NCBI RefSeq assembly: GCF_001456155.1
Contig: NZ_CP013293.1
Location: forward strand, 930,001-994,000
DNA length: 64,000 bases
DNA from: Chryseobacterium sp. IHB B 17019
GTDB taxonomy: Bacteria; Bacteroidota; Bacteroidia; Flavobacteriales; Weeksellaceae
Reading direction: 5' to 3'
Within the stretch, counting starts at the first letter, position 1. Each line of letters starts with the position of its first letter. A program made the translations under genes and the position numbers. Under the pieces are notes generated by a model. It searched no databases and had not been told where the DNA came from. It saw nothing but the letters and a program-made list of their open reading frames with translations. Shown piece by piece: positions 9,801-19,238 of this stretch.

Positions 9801-11560
9801 TAAAGGAAACCTACGGAATTACCGTATACCAGGAGCAGGTAATGCTTTTATCCCAAAAATTGGCCAACTTTACAAAAGGTGAAGCCGATACGCTGAGAAA
9901 AGCGATGGGTAAAAAGCAGATCGATGTTCTGAATAAAATGTACCCAAAATTCATTGAAGGCGGAAGAAAAAATAATCTTAATGAAGAAAGATTAGAGAAA
10001 ATCTGGAACGACTGGAAAGCGTTTGCAGAATATGCTTTCAATAAATCTCACTCAACCTGTTATGCGTTAATTGCCTATCAGACCGCATTTCTGAAGGCGA
10101 ATTATCCGGCGGAATACATGGCAAGTGTGATGAGTAATAACATCAACAATACGGATTCCATCACCATGTTCATGGAGGATTGTAAGAGTATTGGTGTTGA
10201 TGTTTTGGGTCCTGATGTGAATGAATCTCAATATAAATTCTCCGTAAACGAAAAAGGCCAGATCCGTTTTGGTTTGGGAGCGATTAAAGGAATCGGGGAA
10301 GGGCCGAGTGAAGCGATTACGAGGGAAAGAGCCAATGGCAGATTCAAAAATATTTATGACTTTTTTGAGAGGATTCCACCTTCTCAGATGAATAAAAGAG
10401 TAGCGGAAAGTTTAGTGTTGGCGGGGGCTTTTGATGAACTGGACAGTTTCCACAGAGGTCAGTATTTTGATATTGATATGGCGGGAAGAACCAATCTTGA
10501 AAGGTTGATCCGATACGGACAAAGCTTCCAGGAAAGCAAAAATGAGATGGAAAACTCCCTTTTTGCAGATTTTGCGGAGGAAGTTCAGATCGAGCAGCCA
10601 AAATTAGCACCTTGCCCGGAATGGCCGAACATGCATAAGCTTAATAAAGAGAAGGAAATCATCGGGTTCTATCTTTCTGCGCATCCGTTGGATGAATTTA
10701 AATTTCAGTTCCAGTTTATACAGGGTCAGCTTTCTAAAAAAGCAGTTTTGGAGAAGGAAGAAGAGGTGAAACTGGTGGTAGATGAAGCTCCGATTTTGGA
10801 GGCTGATGTTATTGAAGATGTTGCAGATCTTGTAGAAATAATTTCCGATGAATTGCTGACCGGCGAAGAAGAGATTATAGAAGAAGTCACGAAAAAAGCA
10901 GAGCCGAAAGGAGTTTTTCAGTTTTTAAATTTAGATGAAGTGGATGCTTATAAAGAGCAGGCTTTTGCCAATAAGCAGGAAGAATTATTTGAAGAAAAGA
11001 AAAAAGACTGGAAAACCATACAGAAAGAAAGAGAAAACGGCGGTGGCGGAAAAGAATATACCGTTGCAGGTTTGATCACTGAATATCGTGTTCAGGATGG
11101 CTTCAGAAGCGGAGAAAAGGTGGCTTTTGTGACGCTTGAAGACTATTCGGGATCATATTCTTTCAGGTTGGGTGACAGAGATTATATGAAATTGAAGGAG
11201 AAGCTTGAGGTTCAAAGATTTGTTATTTTTAAAATCAAATTTGCTCAGGTAAAGGATGGCCGGGTTTTCGTAAACGTAAATGACGTTATTGAGCTTCAGG
11301 AAGCATTTGAAAGGTTTGCGAAAAGTATTTCCTTAGTAATGGATGTGATGGATTTCAGGCCTGAGGACCTTACTTTTTTCAGGAATGTTCTGGAGAAAAA
11401 CCAGGGAAATCAGAAGTTGAAGTTTTATATAAAAAATATTGCTGATGATTCCAGGGTTGAACATCTGGAGGTACAGTCGATGAAGCATTCTGTGAATCTG
11501 AATGGAGATCTGATTAAAGAAATTCAGTTGCTTAACAAATATGAGTTTTATTTGAATTAA
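6884..11560 (+). CDS. dnaE: DNA polymerase III alpha subunit with N-terminal 3'-5' exonuclease
   Basis: A 1558-residue replicative polymerase, larger than the roughly 1160-residue E. coli DnaE because it carries a DnaQ-like proofreading domain at its N-terminus. That domain has the full DEDDh set: Asp6 and Glu8 (FDTETTGLP), Asp105 (HNVEFD), His169 and Asp174 (HNAAADVNA). The PHP domain follows from about residue 250, but its first metal motif reads FDNHS, with only one of the two histidines of the usual HxH. The polymerase core shows GPGRGSAAGS and PDIDIDF (Asp695, Asp697, Asp699). A low-complexity acidic linker (about 1290-1345) precedes an OB-fold (YTVAGLITEYRV onward) near the C-terminus. 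It is transcribed alone and ends with its own terminator. Confidence 0.96.
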   Translation: MYLVFDTETTGLPKNFNAPLSDSDNWPRMVQIAWQLHDDDGTLIENQDYIIKPEGYDIPFNAARIHGITTKIANEEGRDLQEVLEEFATVLEKVRVVSGHNVEFDYNIVGAEFYRKNIKDSLQEKPRADTMILGTNYCQLGGGKNGRYKSPKLEELYEKLYGNKFDEAHNAAADVNATAQVFFEMMRIGVIPSEVLKISEDQLTYFKTLYPDPIKPFNIVIRRQVADFHNKKKQQDFGSIDEIDLGKYFNFDNHSVFSTLSATSSINDLIKKASDDNFPAVGMVDLGNMMGAFKFVSAVEGANGDRAKKHKEYLAKKQEAEEKGEEFNEEEPVSEPLIPVVGCEFYISDRYEQKQFTKDDPDRRTQVVLLAKDFNGYKNLAKLSSIGFLKGFYFGVPRISRDLIAQYKEGVIALTSGINGDIPDAILNTGEQKGEELFRWWKETFQEDFYVQIQNHKLPEEEHLNDVLLHFADKYNVKILAQNETYYTNKEDANIQDIVSCIKDGEKLSTPVGKGFGKRRGLSTGEYYIKNSEEIKEAFLAYPDAFEAYEEFFAKFKPYTLKRDVLLPKFDIPTEFIHAEDEVDGGKRGEMAYLTYLTYEGAKKRYVETGITDEIKERLDFELEVIANTGYPGYFLIVQDFCNEARNMGVWVGPGRGSAAGSAVAYCIGITNVDPIKYDLLFERFLNPERVSMPDIDIDFDDEGRDRVIKWVIDKYGQNQVAQIITYSVLGGKSAIKDAGRVLDLPIPDTNNIAKLIPSTPGMNIAKALTKYDKLRPEEQMLVDEMRFVLDSPGDPRHDVLASARKMEGCIRNTGIHACGVIITPEDVSNLVPVTIAAKDADILVSQFDNSVAESAGLLKMDFLGLRTLTIIKDALKLVKARHDVDINPDEIPLDDNKTYQLFKEGRTVGIFQYESPGMQKYMRELKPTVFADLIAMNALYRPGPIKYIPNFINRKHGIEEIVYDLPETEEYLKETYGITVYQEQVMLLSQKLANFTKGEADTLRKAMGKKQIDVLNKMYPKFIEGGRKNNLNEERLEKIWNDWKAFAEYAFNKSHSTCYALIAYQTAFLKANYPAEYMASVMSNNINNTDSITMFMEDCKSIGVDVLGPDVNESQYKFSVNEKGQIRFGLGAIKGIGEGPSEAITRERANGRFKNIYDFFERIPPSQMNKRVAESLVLAGAFDELDSFHRGQYFDIDMAGRTNLERLIRYGQSFQESKNEMENSLFADFAEEVQIEQPKLAPCPEWPNMHKLNKEKEIIGFYLSAHPLDEFKFQFQFIQGQLSKKAVLEKEEEVKLVVDEAPILEADVIEDVADLVEIISDELLTGEEEIIEEVTKKAEPKGVFQFLNLDEVDAYKEQAFANKQEELFEEKKKDWKTIQKERENGGGGKEYTVAGLITEYRVQDGFRSGEKVAFVTLEDYSGSYSFRLGDRDYMKLKEKLEVQRFVIFKIKFAQVKDGRVFVNVNDVIELQEAFERFAKSISLVMDVMDFRPEDLTFFRNVLEKNQGNQKLKFYIKNIADDSRVEHLEVQSMKHSVNLNGDLIKEIQLLNKYEFYLN

Positions 11561-11910
11561 GAAAATTTTTCGCTTAAATAGAATATAAAAGTGGCTTATT
11601 TTAAGTCACTTTTTATTTTGAATAAATTTAAATTATAATAAACTTAAAAATTGTTAATAAGTTTTTGCGAGAATTTTAAAGGGAGAAAAATGTGGTAGGT
11701 AAAAGTGGAGTTATTTTGTAATGCATTGACTTTTAATTGTTTAAAAATTGTCAAATATTTGTGATTTATATAAATAAATTTAATTTGTTGCTTTTAATTA
11801 TTAATCAAACGTTTATTTTGTTGATATATTATTAGTTAAATTAACGTTTTTGTATATTTTATTTAATAATTTTTATAAATTTACCACGTGAAATTCAATA
11901 TTCCTTATTT
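11561..11910 (+). other. Intergenic region between dnaE and first type A surface protein gene
   Basis: 350 bp without a gene. It holds the dnaE terminator at its left end. The rest is very AT-rich. A weak promoter-like pair, TTG at 11850-11852 and TAAATTTA at 11876-11883 (23-nt spacer, last consensus base not matched), lies about 28 bp before the next gene. Nothing else was recognised. Confidence 0.5.
11588..11617 (+). terminator. Rho-independent terminator of dnaE
   Basis: Stem AGTGGCTTA/TAAGTCACT with one G-U pair, then a T-rich tail, about 30 bp after the stop. Confidence 0.75.
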
Positions 11911-14253
11911 ATGAAAAAACTAAATTTACTCTTTTTATTTTTGACATGTATGTTGGCTTGTCAATTGTATCAGGGACAGGCTTATCCGGTGGCAACGTGC
12001 TCATCGAATGTAGACAACATGACCTACTCAGTGATGAGAAGCAATACAATAGCAAATGAAAAACAAAGAATGGCTTTCATTATTCCTGCTTCTCAATTAA
12101 GTGATATCGCAAATGGCACGATCACTTCAACCTATTTTAAAAGAGCAACAGCTTCAGGTAGTTTAAATGCAGATACTACTTTTAAAATTTATTTAAAAAA
12201 TACTTCTGCTACGGATTTTGGTTCTACCGCACCGGACTGGGCTACGGAAATAGGATCTGCAACTTTGGTGTATGACTCCAATCCTCAGACTGCGGTAGGA
12301 AGTACCTCTGGCTTTAAGCAGTTCCAGCATGCTACGAATTTTGTGTATACGGCAGGAAGCAATCTGGCTGTTTATACAGAGTATGTTCAGACTACGGCTC
12401 AGGCATCTTCCATTTTCTGGCAGTATGAATATAGCGGCCCTTGTATAAATTCTTCTAATAGCAATACGACAAAATATTTAGGTACAACAGGTACTTTCGG
12501 GGCTACGCTTACTTCTTCAAATTACAGAAGACCGGTGATTGGATTTGATGCAACTGTACCACCGCCAACAACGCCGCCTTCGTGTACAACGATTTCAGCG
12601 CCGGCGAATGCTGCGACAGGAGTTTCTTTGACACCAACAATTACTTGGGCTGCAACACCTATTACCTCAAGCTATGTCATCAATATGGGGACAACACCAG
12701 GTGGAACTAATATCCTGAACGGTGTGGATGTGGGAAATGTAACTTCTTATGCAATTCCTGCCGCGACACCTCTTACTTATTCCACGCAATATTATGTAAC
12801 GGTAACTCCTAAAAATGTTGTCGGAATGGCAACAGGCTGTACGGAAAATACATTTACGACATTATCAATGCCTTGTCCTAGTGTAAGTTCACCAAGTGCA
12901 TCGGCTACAGGAGTTTCTACAATTCCTACAATTGTCTGGGGTGCTGTTACGGGAGCTACGGGATACAAATTGACGGTAGGTACTACTTCGGGAGGTACAG
13001 ATTTGCTAAATAATGTTGATTTGGGTAATGTTACTTCTTACGCATTCTCTGCACCTTTAAATATTTCTACAACTTATTATTATAAAGTTACAGCTTATAA
13101 CGCTTCTACAAACTCAACAGGATGTACGGTAAGATCATTTACGACGACTTCTGTGCCTCCTCCTGCGAATGACAACTGTGCGGGAGCTGTGACACTGACA
13201 GTTAATCCTGATTTAGCGTGCGGAGTTACAACTTCTGCTAATACTTTAGGAGCTTCTTTATCAATGGCTGCGACACCTTGTAACGGAAACCCTGATGATG
13301 ATGTTTGGTTCAAATTTGTGGCGACAAACACTGCACATACAGTGACATTATCAAATATTGTTTCTACGGGATCAACTACTGCTTCAGATATGTATTTTCA
13401 GGTATTGAGCGGAGCATGTGGTTCTCAGACGAGCTTATTGTGTTCAGATCCAAACACAAATATTGTAGGAGGACTGACACCTGGAGAAACTTATTATGTA
13501 AGAGTTTACACATATTCCGGTGCGGGATATAATACAAGCTTTAATATCTGTATCGGAACTCCACCACCGCCACCTGTAAATGACTCTTGTTCAGGAGCTA
13601 TACCTTTGACGGTTGGAGGAGCATTTGCTACCAATGCAATTACTACAACTAACGTAGGAGCTGTAACGGATGGAACAACTTCTTGTCAGACAAACAGAGG
13701 AGACAACGTTTGGTATTCTGTAGTGGTGCCGGCAAGTGGAAGTATTACTATTGAAACACAGGGGGTTACGGGTTCTGGATTACTGGATACAATACTTTCC
13801 GTTCACTCAGGAACTTGTGGTTCGCTTACAAGTATTGCTTGTGATGATGACAATGGAGTAGGTAATTACTCTTTGGTTACCCTTACGGGTCAGACTCCGG
13901 GTACTACCTTATATGTAAGTGTATGGAGATATACGGGAAGTGCAGGAGGAACCAGCACAACAGGACAGTTTATGGTATCTGCTTATGATGCTTCTCTTTT
14001 AGCGACAAACGAAGTGAATAACTCTAAAAATGCTATCAAGGCATATCCAAATCCATTCTCAGATGTATTGAACATTTCAGATGTGGCTGATGTGAAAAAT
14101 ATTTTGGTAACTGATATTTCAGGAAGATTGGTGAAAACTATTTCAAATCCTGCTTCGGCTCTTCATTTGGGAGATTTAAAACAAGGAATGTATCTTGTGA
14201 CTTTAGAAATGAAAGATGGTTCTAAACAAACGATAAAAACAATTAAAAAGTAA
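11911..14253 (+). CDS. T9SS type A surface or secreted protein, tandem paralogue 1
   Basis: A 780-residue secreted protein of unknown function. Residues 1-24 form a signal peptide ending YQGQA. A beta-sandwich (about 25-210) is followed by two fibronectin-III-like repeats, each with TTxGGT and a VDxGNVTSYA strand (about 220-320 and 320-410). Then come two domains that start with NDxC (NDNCAGAVTL and NDSCSGAIPL), resembling bacterial carbohydrate- or pre-peptidase-type beta-sandwiches. The C-terminus is a type A sorting domain (YPNPFSDVLNIS to KQTIKTIKK). It shares modules and a nearly identical C-terminus with the next two genes. No catalytic motif is seen, so adhesion or matrix binding is the best guess. 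Confidence 0.88.
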   Translation: MKKLNLLFLFLTCMLACQLYQGQAYPVATCSSNVDNMTYSVMRSNTIANEKQRMAFIIPASQLSDIANGTITSTYFKRATASGSLNADTTFKIYLKNTSATDFGSTAPDWATEIGSATLVYDSNPQTAVGSTSGFKQFQHATNFVYTAGSNLAVYTEYVQTTAQASSIFWQYEYSGPCINSSNSNTTKYLGTTGTFGATLTSSNYRRPVIGFDATVPPPTTPPSCTTISAPANAATGVSLTPTITWAATPITSSYVINMGTTPGGTNILNGVDVGNVTSYAIPAATPLTYSTQYYVTVTPKNVVGMATGCTENTFTTLSMPCPSVSSPSASATGVSTIPTIVWGAVTGATGYKLTVGTTSGGTDLLNNVDLGNVTSYAFSAPLNISTTYYYKVTAYNASTNSTGCTVRSFTTTSVPPPANDNCAGAVTLTVNPDLACGVTTSANTLGASLSMAATPCNGNPDDDVWFKFVATNTAHTVTLSNIVSTGSTTASDMYFQVLSGACGSQTSLLCSDPNTNIVGGLTPGETYYVRVYTYSGAGYNTSFNICIGTPPPPPVNDSCSGAIPLTVGGAFATNAITTTNVGAVTDGTTSCQTNRGDNVWYSVVVPASGSITIETQGVTGSGLLDTILSVHSGTCGSLTSIACDDDNGVGNYSLVTLTGQTPGTTLYVSVWRYTGSAGGTSTTGQFMVSAYDASLLATNEVNNSKNAIKAYPNPFSDVLNISDVADVKNILVTDISGRLVKTISNPASALHLGDLKQGMYLVTLEMKDGSKQTIKTIKK

Positions 14254-14589
14254 TTTTTTAATATTTGATGTAATAATAGCGGCTGATTTTTCAGTCGCTA
14301 TTTTTTTTGTAATATTTTCTACTAAAAAGGATATTTATTGATTATTTTTTTATGTTAAACTGAATAAAACCAATTTATAAGATGTTTTTATATAATCTTT
14401 AATTAGTTGATAATTAAATACTTAATTACGATAATTGAATTATTATTTATGTATAAAAATTAAATATTTGTTTAATTTTAAGAAATTAATTGTTGTTAAA
14501 GTTTAGTTACTATTAATTATTTATGAATTTTTAACATTTTTGATTGAAATTATTTATACATTTATCACCCTAATTTTATTTAACTAAGC
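14254..14589 (+). other. Intergenic region between type A paralogues 1 and 2
   Basis: 336 bp without a gene. It contains a terminator close to its left end and otherwise very AT-rich DNA. TACATTTA at 14557-14564, about 26 bp before the next start, is a near match to the -7 element. No small ORF with a convincing start was found. Confidence 0.45.
14276..14308 (+). terminator. Rho-independent terminator after type A paralogue 1
   Basis: Hairpin with outer arms ATAGCG/CGCTAT and an inner CTGA/TCAG-type pairing, then seven or more T. It is nearly the same in sequence as the terminator after paralogue 2. Confidence 0.85.
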
Positions 14590-16818
14590 ATGAAAAAATT
14601 TCTACTCGCGTGCATGGTAGCTCTCGGAATGGGAGCATCAGCACAAATATCCTACACCTACGGTTGGGATACTACAGGCATGGGATCTTGGACAACAAGT
14701 GGTTCGGGTTCTTTCAGCAACTCTGCGACTACACCATGTAACGGTGCCGGAAGTGCAAGAGCCAATAATTATTATGCAGGATCTTCCTATCTGGTTTCAC
14801 CGGCACTTACGGGAACCAACGGCGGAGATCTTACGGTTGGCTTTTCATATAAAGTAACTCAGTTTTCCAGTAATACTACAGGCGCTACTTCGGCGGATTT
14901 CGGATTGATTAATTTACAATGGTCAACTTCCAGTTCAGGTCCTTGGACTACTGCGTATACTATTGACAGTAATTCACATGTTGTTTCGGCATCTTGTGCT
15001 ACAAAATCGGCTGTAATTTCAGGAGTGCCTTCTTCGGGAGATGTTTATTTGAGATTTGAAGCTAAATCAGCATTAAGCACTTCGGACAATTATGTTTATT
15101 TTGATGATGTAACGGTTTCTCAGGGTGCGGCTCCAACTTGTCTGCCTCCAACAAACCCTGTTGCATCTAATATTACTTTGACAACGGCTGATGTTTCATG
15201 GACGGCCCCGACTTCGGTACCGGGTTCAGGATATGAATATTACCTGTCAACTTCAAGTACCAACCCTACGGCTGCGACTCCTGCAACAGGAACGTCAGCT
15301 TCAACAACTAAAAGCCTTGGAAGCTTAGCTCAGAATACGGTTTATTATATTTGGGTAAGATCCGTTTGTACTACTGTTGACAAAAGCGCATGGTCACAGG
15401 CCGGATCTTTTGTTACGGGATATTGTGTGCCTACCGGGGGAAGCAGTTCTACTTCCTATTATTTGAAGACAATCAGCACGACGGGGGCTTTGTCTAATTT
15501 AATGTATACCGCAAATTCATATTCGGCTTATGTAAATAATTCTTCTACAATATTGTCAAGTTTTCCGGGAGGATCTTTCAATTATTCTTTGGCAAATTCT
15601 ACAAGCTCAACATGCTATTTCTATATCTGGGTAGACTGGAATAACGATCTTGATTTTAATGATGCAGGAGAAGAAGTATTGGCAACAACTACGTATGCGG
15701 CAACTAACACAGGAACGATGACTATTCCTGCCGGTCAGGCTCTGGGTTCTTACAGAGTAAGGGTAGGGGAATCGGAATCAGGTGCGGTGACGAACTGCGG
15801 TCCTGCTCCTTATGGCAATTATGTGGATTTCACACTTAATGTTGTGGCTCCTCCTTCATGTGTTGCACCTACTGCAGTTACTGTATCAAATGCTACTACA
15901 ACGCAGGCGGAAGCTTCATGGATGGCTCCGGCAACCGTTCCTGCAAATGGTTACGAGCTTTACTACAGTACAAGTGCTACTGCACCAACAGCTACAACAA
16001 CACCTAGCTATACCAATATTACCGGGACTTCAAAAGTAATGACAGCTCTTGCGCCTTCTACTTCATATTATGTGTGGGTGAGATCAAAATGCAGTGGTAC
16101 GGATCAAAGTGCTTGGGCGGGACCGTATCTATTCTCGACGGCCGTTACAAATGATAACTGTAGCACGCCTGTTGCTTTAACGGTAGGATCTACTTTTGAT
16201 TCTAATGCGATTACAGGAACAAACAGCGGTTCAACAACGGATGAAACTCCATTGTCTTGCCAGACAAATGCTAATAATAACGTTTGGTATTCTGTAGTAG
16301 TGCCTGCATCAGGTAATCTTACAATTGAGACGAAAGGGGTTGCAGGTTCAGGATATTCGGATTCGGTGATCAATGCATTTACAGGATCTTGTGGTGCTCT
16401 TACAGGAGCAGGATGTGATGACGACAACGGGGATGCAAACTTCTCAAAACTTGTTTTAACAGGCTTGACTCCGGGATCAACATTATTGATCAGTGTATGG
16501 AGATGGAGCAACAGCTCTGTGGTAGACGGTCAGTTCCAGGTTTCAGCTTATGATGCTTCTATTCTGGCTACAAATGAGGTGAAGGATTCTAAAAATAATA
16601 TTAAAGTATATCCAAACCCATTCTCAGATATATTAAATATTTCTGATGCTGCTAATGTGAAGAATGTTTTAGTAACAGATTTCTCAGGAAGAATGGTAAA
16701 AACTATTCCGAATCCGGGATCTGCGCTTCAGTTAGGCGAATTAAAACAAGGAATGTACCTGGTAACTTTAGAGATGAAAGACGGTTCCAGACAAACGATA
16801 AAAACAATTAAAAAATAA
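14590..16818 (+). CDS. T9SS type A surface protein with GEVED and fibronectin III domains, tandem paralogue 2
   Basis: A 742-residue secreted protein. The signal peptide is residues 1-18 (ending GASA). A jelly-roll-like N-terminal domain (about 20-180, ending YVYFDDVTVSQ) is followed by an Fn3 domain (TTADVSWTAPTSVPG), a GEVED domain (WVDWNNDLDFNDAGEEVLA, about 285-415), a second Fn3 domain (TTQAEASWMAPATVP), an NDNC domain, and a type A sorting domain (YPNPFSDILNIS to RQTIKTIKK). The last 85 residues and the following terminator closely match those of paralogue 1. No enzyme motif is present, and the domain set suggests an extracellular binding protein. Confidence 0.9.
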   Translation: MKKFLLACMVALGMGASAQISYTYGWDTTGMGSWTTSGSGSFSNSATTPCNGAGSARANNYYAGSSYLVSPALTGTNGGDLTVGFSYKVTQFSSNTTGATSADFGLINLQWSTSSSGPWTTAYTIDSNSHVVSASCATKSAVISGVPSSGDVYLRFEAKSALSTSDNYVYFDDVTVSQGAAPTCLPPTNPVASNITLTTADVSWTAPTSVPGSGYEYYLSTSSTNPTAATPATGTSASTTKSLGSLAQNTVYYIWVRSVCTTVDKSAWSQAGSFVTGYCVPTGGSSSTSYYLKTISTTGALSNLMYTANSYSAYVNNSSTILSSFPGGSFNYSLANSTSSTCYFYIWVDWNNDLDFNDAGEEVLATTTYAATNTGTMTIPAGQALGSYRVRVGESESGAVTNCGPAPYGNYVDFTLNVVAPPSCVAPTAVTVSNATTTQAEASWMAPATVPANGYELYYSTSATAPTATTTPSYTNITGTSKVMTALAPSTSYYVWVRSKCSGTDQSAWAGPYLFSTAVTNDNCSTPVALTVGSTFDSNAITGTNSGSTTDETPLSCQTNANNNVWYSVVVPASGNLTIETKGVAGSGYSDSVINAFTGSCGALTGAGCDDDNGDANFSKLVLTGLTPGSTLLISVWRWSNSSVVDGQFQVSAYDASILATNEVKDSKNNIKVYPNPFSDILNISDAANVKNVLVTDFSGRMVKTIPNPGSALQLGELKQGMYLVTLEMKDGSRQTIKTIKK

Positions 16819-16843
16819 GTTTTAATACATACTATAAATGATT

Positions 16844-16876
16844 ATAGCGGCTAATTTTTCAGTCGCTATTTTTTTA
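16844..16876 (+). terminator. Rho-independent terminator after type A paralogue 2
   Basis: Hairpin with ATAGCG/CGCTAT arms followed by a T run. Only a couple of bases differ from the terminator at 14276-14308, consistent with duplication that included the 3' flank. Confidence 0.85.
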
Positions 16877-16954
16877 TAAAAAAGTGGAATTATTAATGCC
16901 AAAATCGAAACTTTATTGTTAATTTAGCATTCAATCAACAAAATATATTAGTTT

Positions 16955-18928
16955 ATGACAAGATTTCTACTATCATGCTTATTATTTTTAAGTATGACCC
17001 TTTCTGCCCAAATAGAATTGGGCACAGGAAGCACTGAAGTTGGAGAGGCTCCAATCAGTACCTATTATGGTTATTCGTACGTTCAGCAGATTTTCACAAA
17101 ACAGGAAGTCAATGCGAATGCAGCTGGTAACATTACCGGGCTCAAGTTTTATTTAGACCCCACTCTGTCTATTGCAAACTCTTCAGAATGGGTGGTCTAT
17201 TTGGGACATACAACAAAAACATCATTCACATCAGACACAGACTGGATCCCTTTATCAGAGCTTACACAGGTGTTTTCAGGAACTGTAACTAATGCAAATG
17301 GAGTGGTGGAGATTACTTTTGCAACGCCTTTTGCGTATAACAACACTTCCAATCTGGTAATTGCGGCAGAAGAAAATTCTGCAGGATATGATGACAACTT
17401 GTATGATGAGGCAATGTATGTTTATCCTGGTGCTCAGAATTCTACGCTTTACTATAAAAATGACTACACGAATCCGGATCCTGCTTCCCCACCTTCTTCA
17501 GATGGAAATCTGGTCAACTTTAAATCGGTGGTTTCTATATTAGGATTGGCTCCTAACCCGATTCCTGCATGTCCGCTGATTACGTATCCTGCAAACAACG
17601 CTACTTTTGTTCCACTATCACCTACAATTACATGGAATAATTCTTCAGGTGCTACCAGCTATAAAGTTTCCATTGGTACTACTCCTGGCGGAACGGATGT
17701 TGCCAATCAGGTTTCTGTTGCTACCAACAGCTATACACCGACAACACCTTTTACTCCGAATACATTACTTTATTTGAAAATAACAGCAGTAGGAACAGGA
17801 GGTGAGTCTTCAGGCTGTACGGAGCTAATGTTTACATCAGCACCGCCACCACCTGCAAATGACGAATGTGCCACAGCGACTACCTTAACGGTAAACCCGG
17901 ACTTAAACTGTACAACGGTAACTTCGGGTTACACAATTGGCGCTACAGATTCAGGAACAGTTCCTGATCCTTGTTACGGAACGCCTGATGATGATATTTG
18001 GTATAAATTCGTGGCAACGGCTACTACTCATAAAATTTCTCTTCTGAATATTCAGTCTGTAGGAACGAATCCTGATGACACGGATACTTACTTCCAGGTT
18101 TTCAGCGGAGGATGTGGAGCTTTATCAAGCATCTTCTGTTCAGATCCTCCTTCAGGATTGGTGACAGGCCTTACGGTAGGTGAAACATATTGGGTAAGAG
18201 TTTACAGCTATTCTGACACAGGAAGTAACCAAAGTTTTGATATCTGTATCGGAACATTGCCGGCGCCACCTGCAAATGACGAGTGTTTCGGTGCTTTGGC
18301 TGCTACTACTTTCCCTTATACTTATGCACAAAACGATGGAGGAGGTGCTACCAACAACGCCGGAATGATAACTGCATGCAGCAACGAAATGAATGACGGA
18401 ACATGGTTCACATTCGTTGGTGATGGTGATACTTTCAATATCACGGTTACAACGCCTGCAGGTAGTGATTTTGACTCTCAGATCGGGGTTTACAGTGGAA
18501 GCTGCAATGGTTTATCTTGTGAAGACACAGTGGATGACACGGGACAAGGACAAGCTGAAACTGTTTCTATCCCTACGCTTTCAGGAAATACTTATTATGT
18601 GAATGTAGGACACTACAGCGGATGGTCAGACGAACTGGAAGGAACATTTAGCATTAATATTACAAAAGGTGTTTTAGCAACTTCTGATGTACAGGCAACT
18701 AAAAATACAATTAAACTTTATCCAAACCCATTCACTGATGTATTGAATATTTCAGACGCAGCGAATGTGAAATCAGTAGCAATTTCTGATATCTCAGGAA
18801 GATTGATGAAAGTAATTGATAACCCTGGATCAGAGCTTCGTTTGGGAGAACTAAAACAAGGAATGTATTTAGTAACGCTTATGATGAAAGACGGTTCTAA
18901 GCAGACAATTAAAACCATTAAAAAATAA
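16955..18928 (+). CDS. T9SS type A surface or secreted protein, tandem paralogue 3
   Basis: A 657-residue secreted protein of unknown function. It has a signal peptide (residues 1-18, ending LSAQ), an N-terminal beta-sandwich (about 20-195), one Fn3-like repeat (GTTPGGTDVANQVS), two NDEC-type domains (NDECATATTL and NDECFGALAA) and a type A sorting domain (YPNPFTDVLNIS to KQTIKTIKK). It shares the Fn3-like and NDxC modules with paralogue 1 and the sorting domain with both. Its terminator is unrelated in sequence to the other two, so the shared block ends near the stop codon here. Likely an adhesin or matrix protein; that is inference. Confidence 0.87.
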   Translation: MTRFLLSCLLFLSMTLSAQIELGTGSTEVGEAPISTYYGYSYVQQIFTKQEVNANAAGNITGLKFYLDPTLSIANSSEWVVYLGHTTKTSFTSDTDWIPLSELTQVFSGTVTNANGVVEITFATPFAYNNTSNLVIAAEENSAGYDDNLYDEAMYVYPGAQNSTLYYKNDYTNPDPASPPSSDGNLVNFKSVVSILGLAPNPIPACPLITYPANNATFVPLSPTITWNNSSGATSYKVSIGTTPGGTDVANQVSVATNSYTPTTPFTPNTLLYLKITAVGTGGESSGCTELMFTSAPPPPANDECATATTLTVNPDLNCTTVTSGYTIGATDSGTVPDPCYGTPDDDIWYKFVATATTHKISLLNIQSVGTNPDDTDTYFQVFSGGCGALSSIFCSDPPSGLVTGLTVGETYWVRVYSYSDTGSNQSFDICIGTLPAPPANDECFGALAATTFPYTYAQNDGGGATNNAGMITACSNEMNDGTWFTFVGDGDTFNITVTTPAGSDFDSQIGVYSGSCNGLSCEDTVDDTGQGQAETVSIPTLSGNTYYVNVGHYSGWSDELEGTFSINITKGVLATSDVQATKNTIKLYPNPFTDVLNISDAANVKSVAISDISGRLMKVIDNPGSELRLGELKQGMYLVTLMMKDGSKQTIKTIKK

Positions 18929-18977
18929 TTGAATTCAACATTGAATTATTTTAAAAAGTTTAAAAATTAAATAAAAG

Positions 18978-19006
18978 AAGACGGCTGAATTGGCCGTCTT
19001 TTTTTT
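18978..19006 (+). terminator. Rho-independent terminator after type A paralogue 3
   Basis: Stem AAGACGGC/GCCGTCTT-type pairing with a short loop, followed by eight T. It could also serve the minus-strand small gene that converges from the right. Confidence 0.85.
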
Positions 19007-19036
19007 GAACACTAAAGCTGTGTTTTTATTTTAAAA

Positions 19037-19195
19037 TTATTTATCCTGAACAGGCTGAAGGTCACCGGTATTAAGGCTTGAGAAAACTCCAGGGAAAAAG
19101 GTTACCAGAATAAAATAAATGATCACCATTAATACAATTAAAGAGAAGAGTATAACTACTAAAGTGCTAGGTTTGTTTTTCTTTCTTGGTTCCAT
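19037..19195 (-). CDS. Small single-pass membrane protein (52 aa), unknown function
   Basis: A short reading frame of 52 codons on the minus strand. The translation begins MEPRKKNKPS, then a long hydrophobic stretch (about residues 11-38, TLVVILFSLIVLMVIIYFIL and onward) and a short polar tail ending LQPVQDK. The layout (basic N-terminus, one membrane helix, polar end) is what a real small inner-membrane protein would show. It begins 43 bp downstream of the potassium channel stop on the same strand, and the terminator at 18978-19006 lies beyond it, so the two may be co-transcribed. No family was recognised. Confidence 0.6.
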   Translation of the reverse strand: MEPRKKNKPSTLVVILFSLIVLMVIIYFILVTFFPGVFSSLNTGDLQPVQDK

Positions 19196-19238
19196 GATTT
19201 TGCGGTATTTAGTTAATAGATTAAATTGATATTTGATA

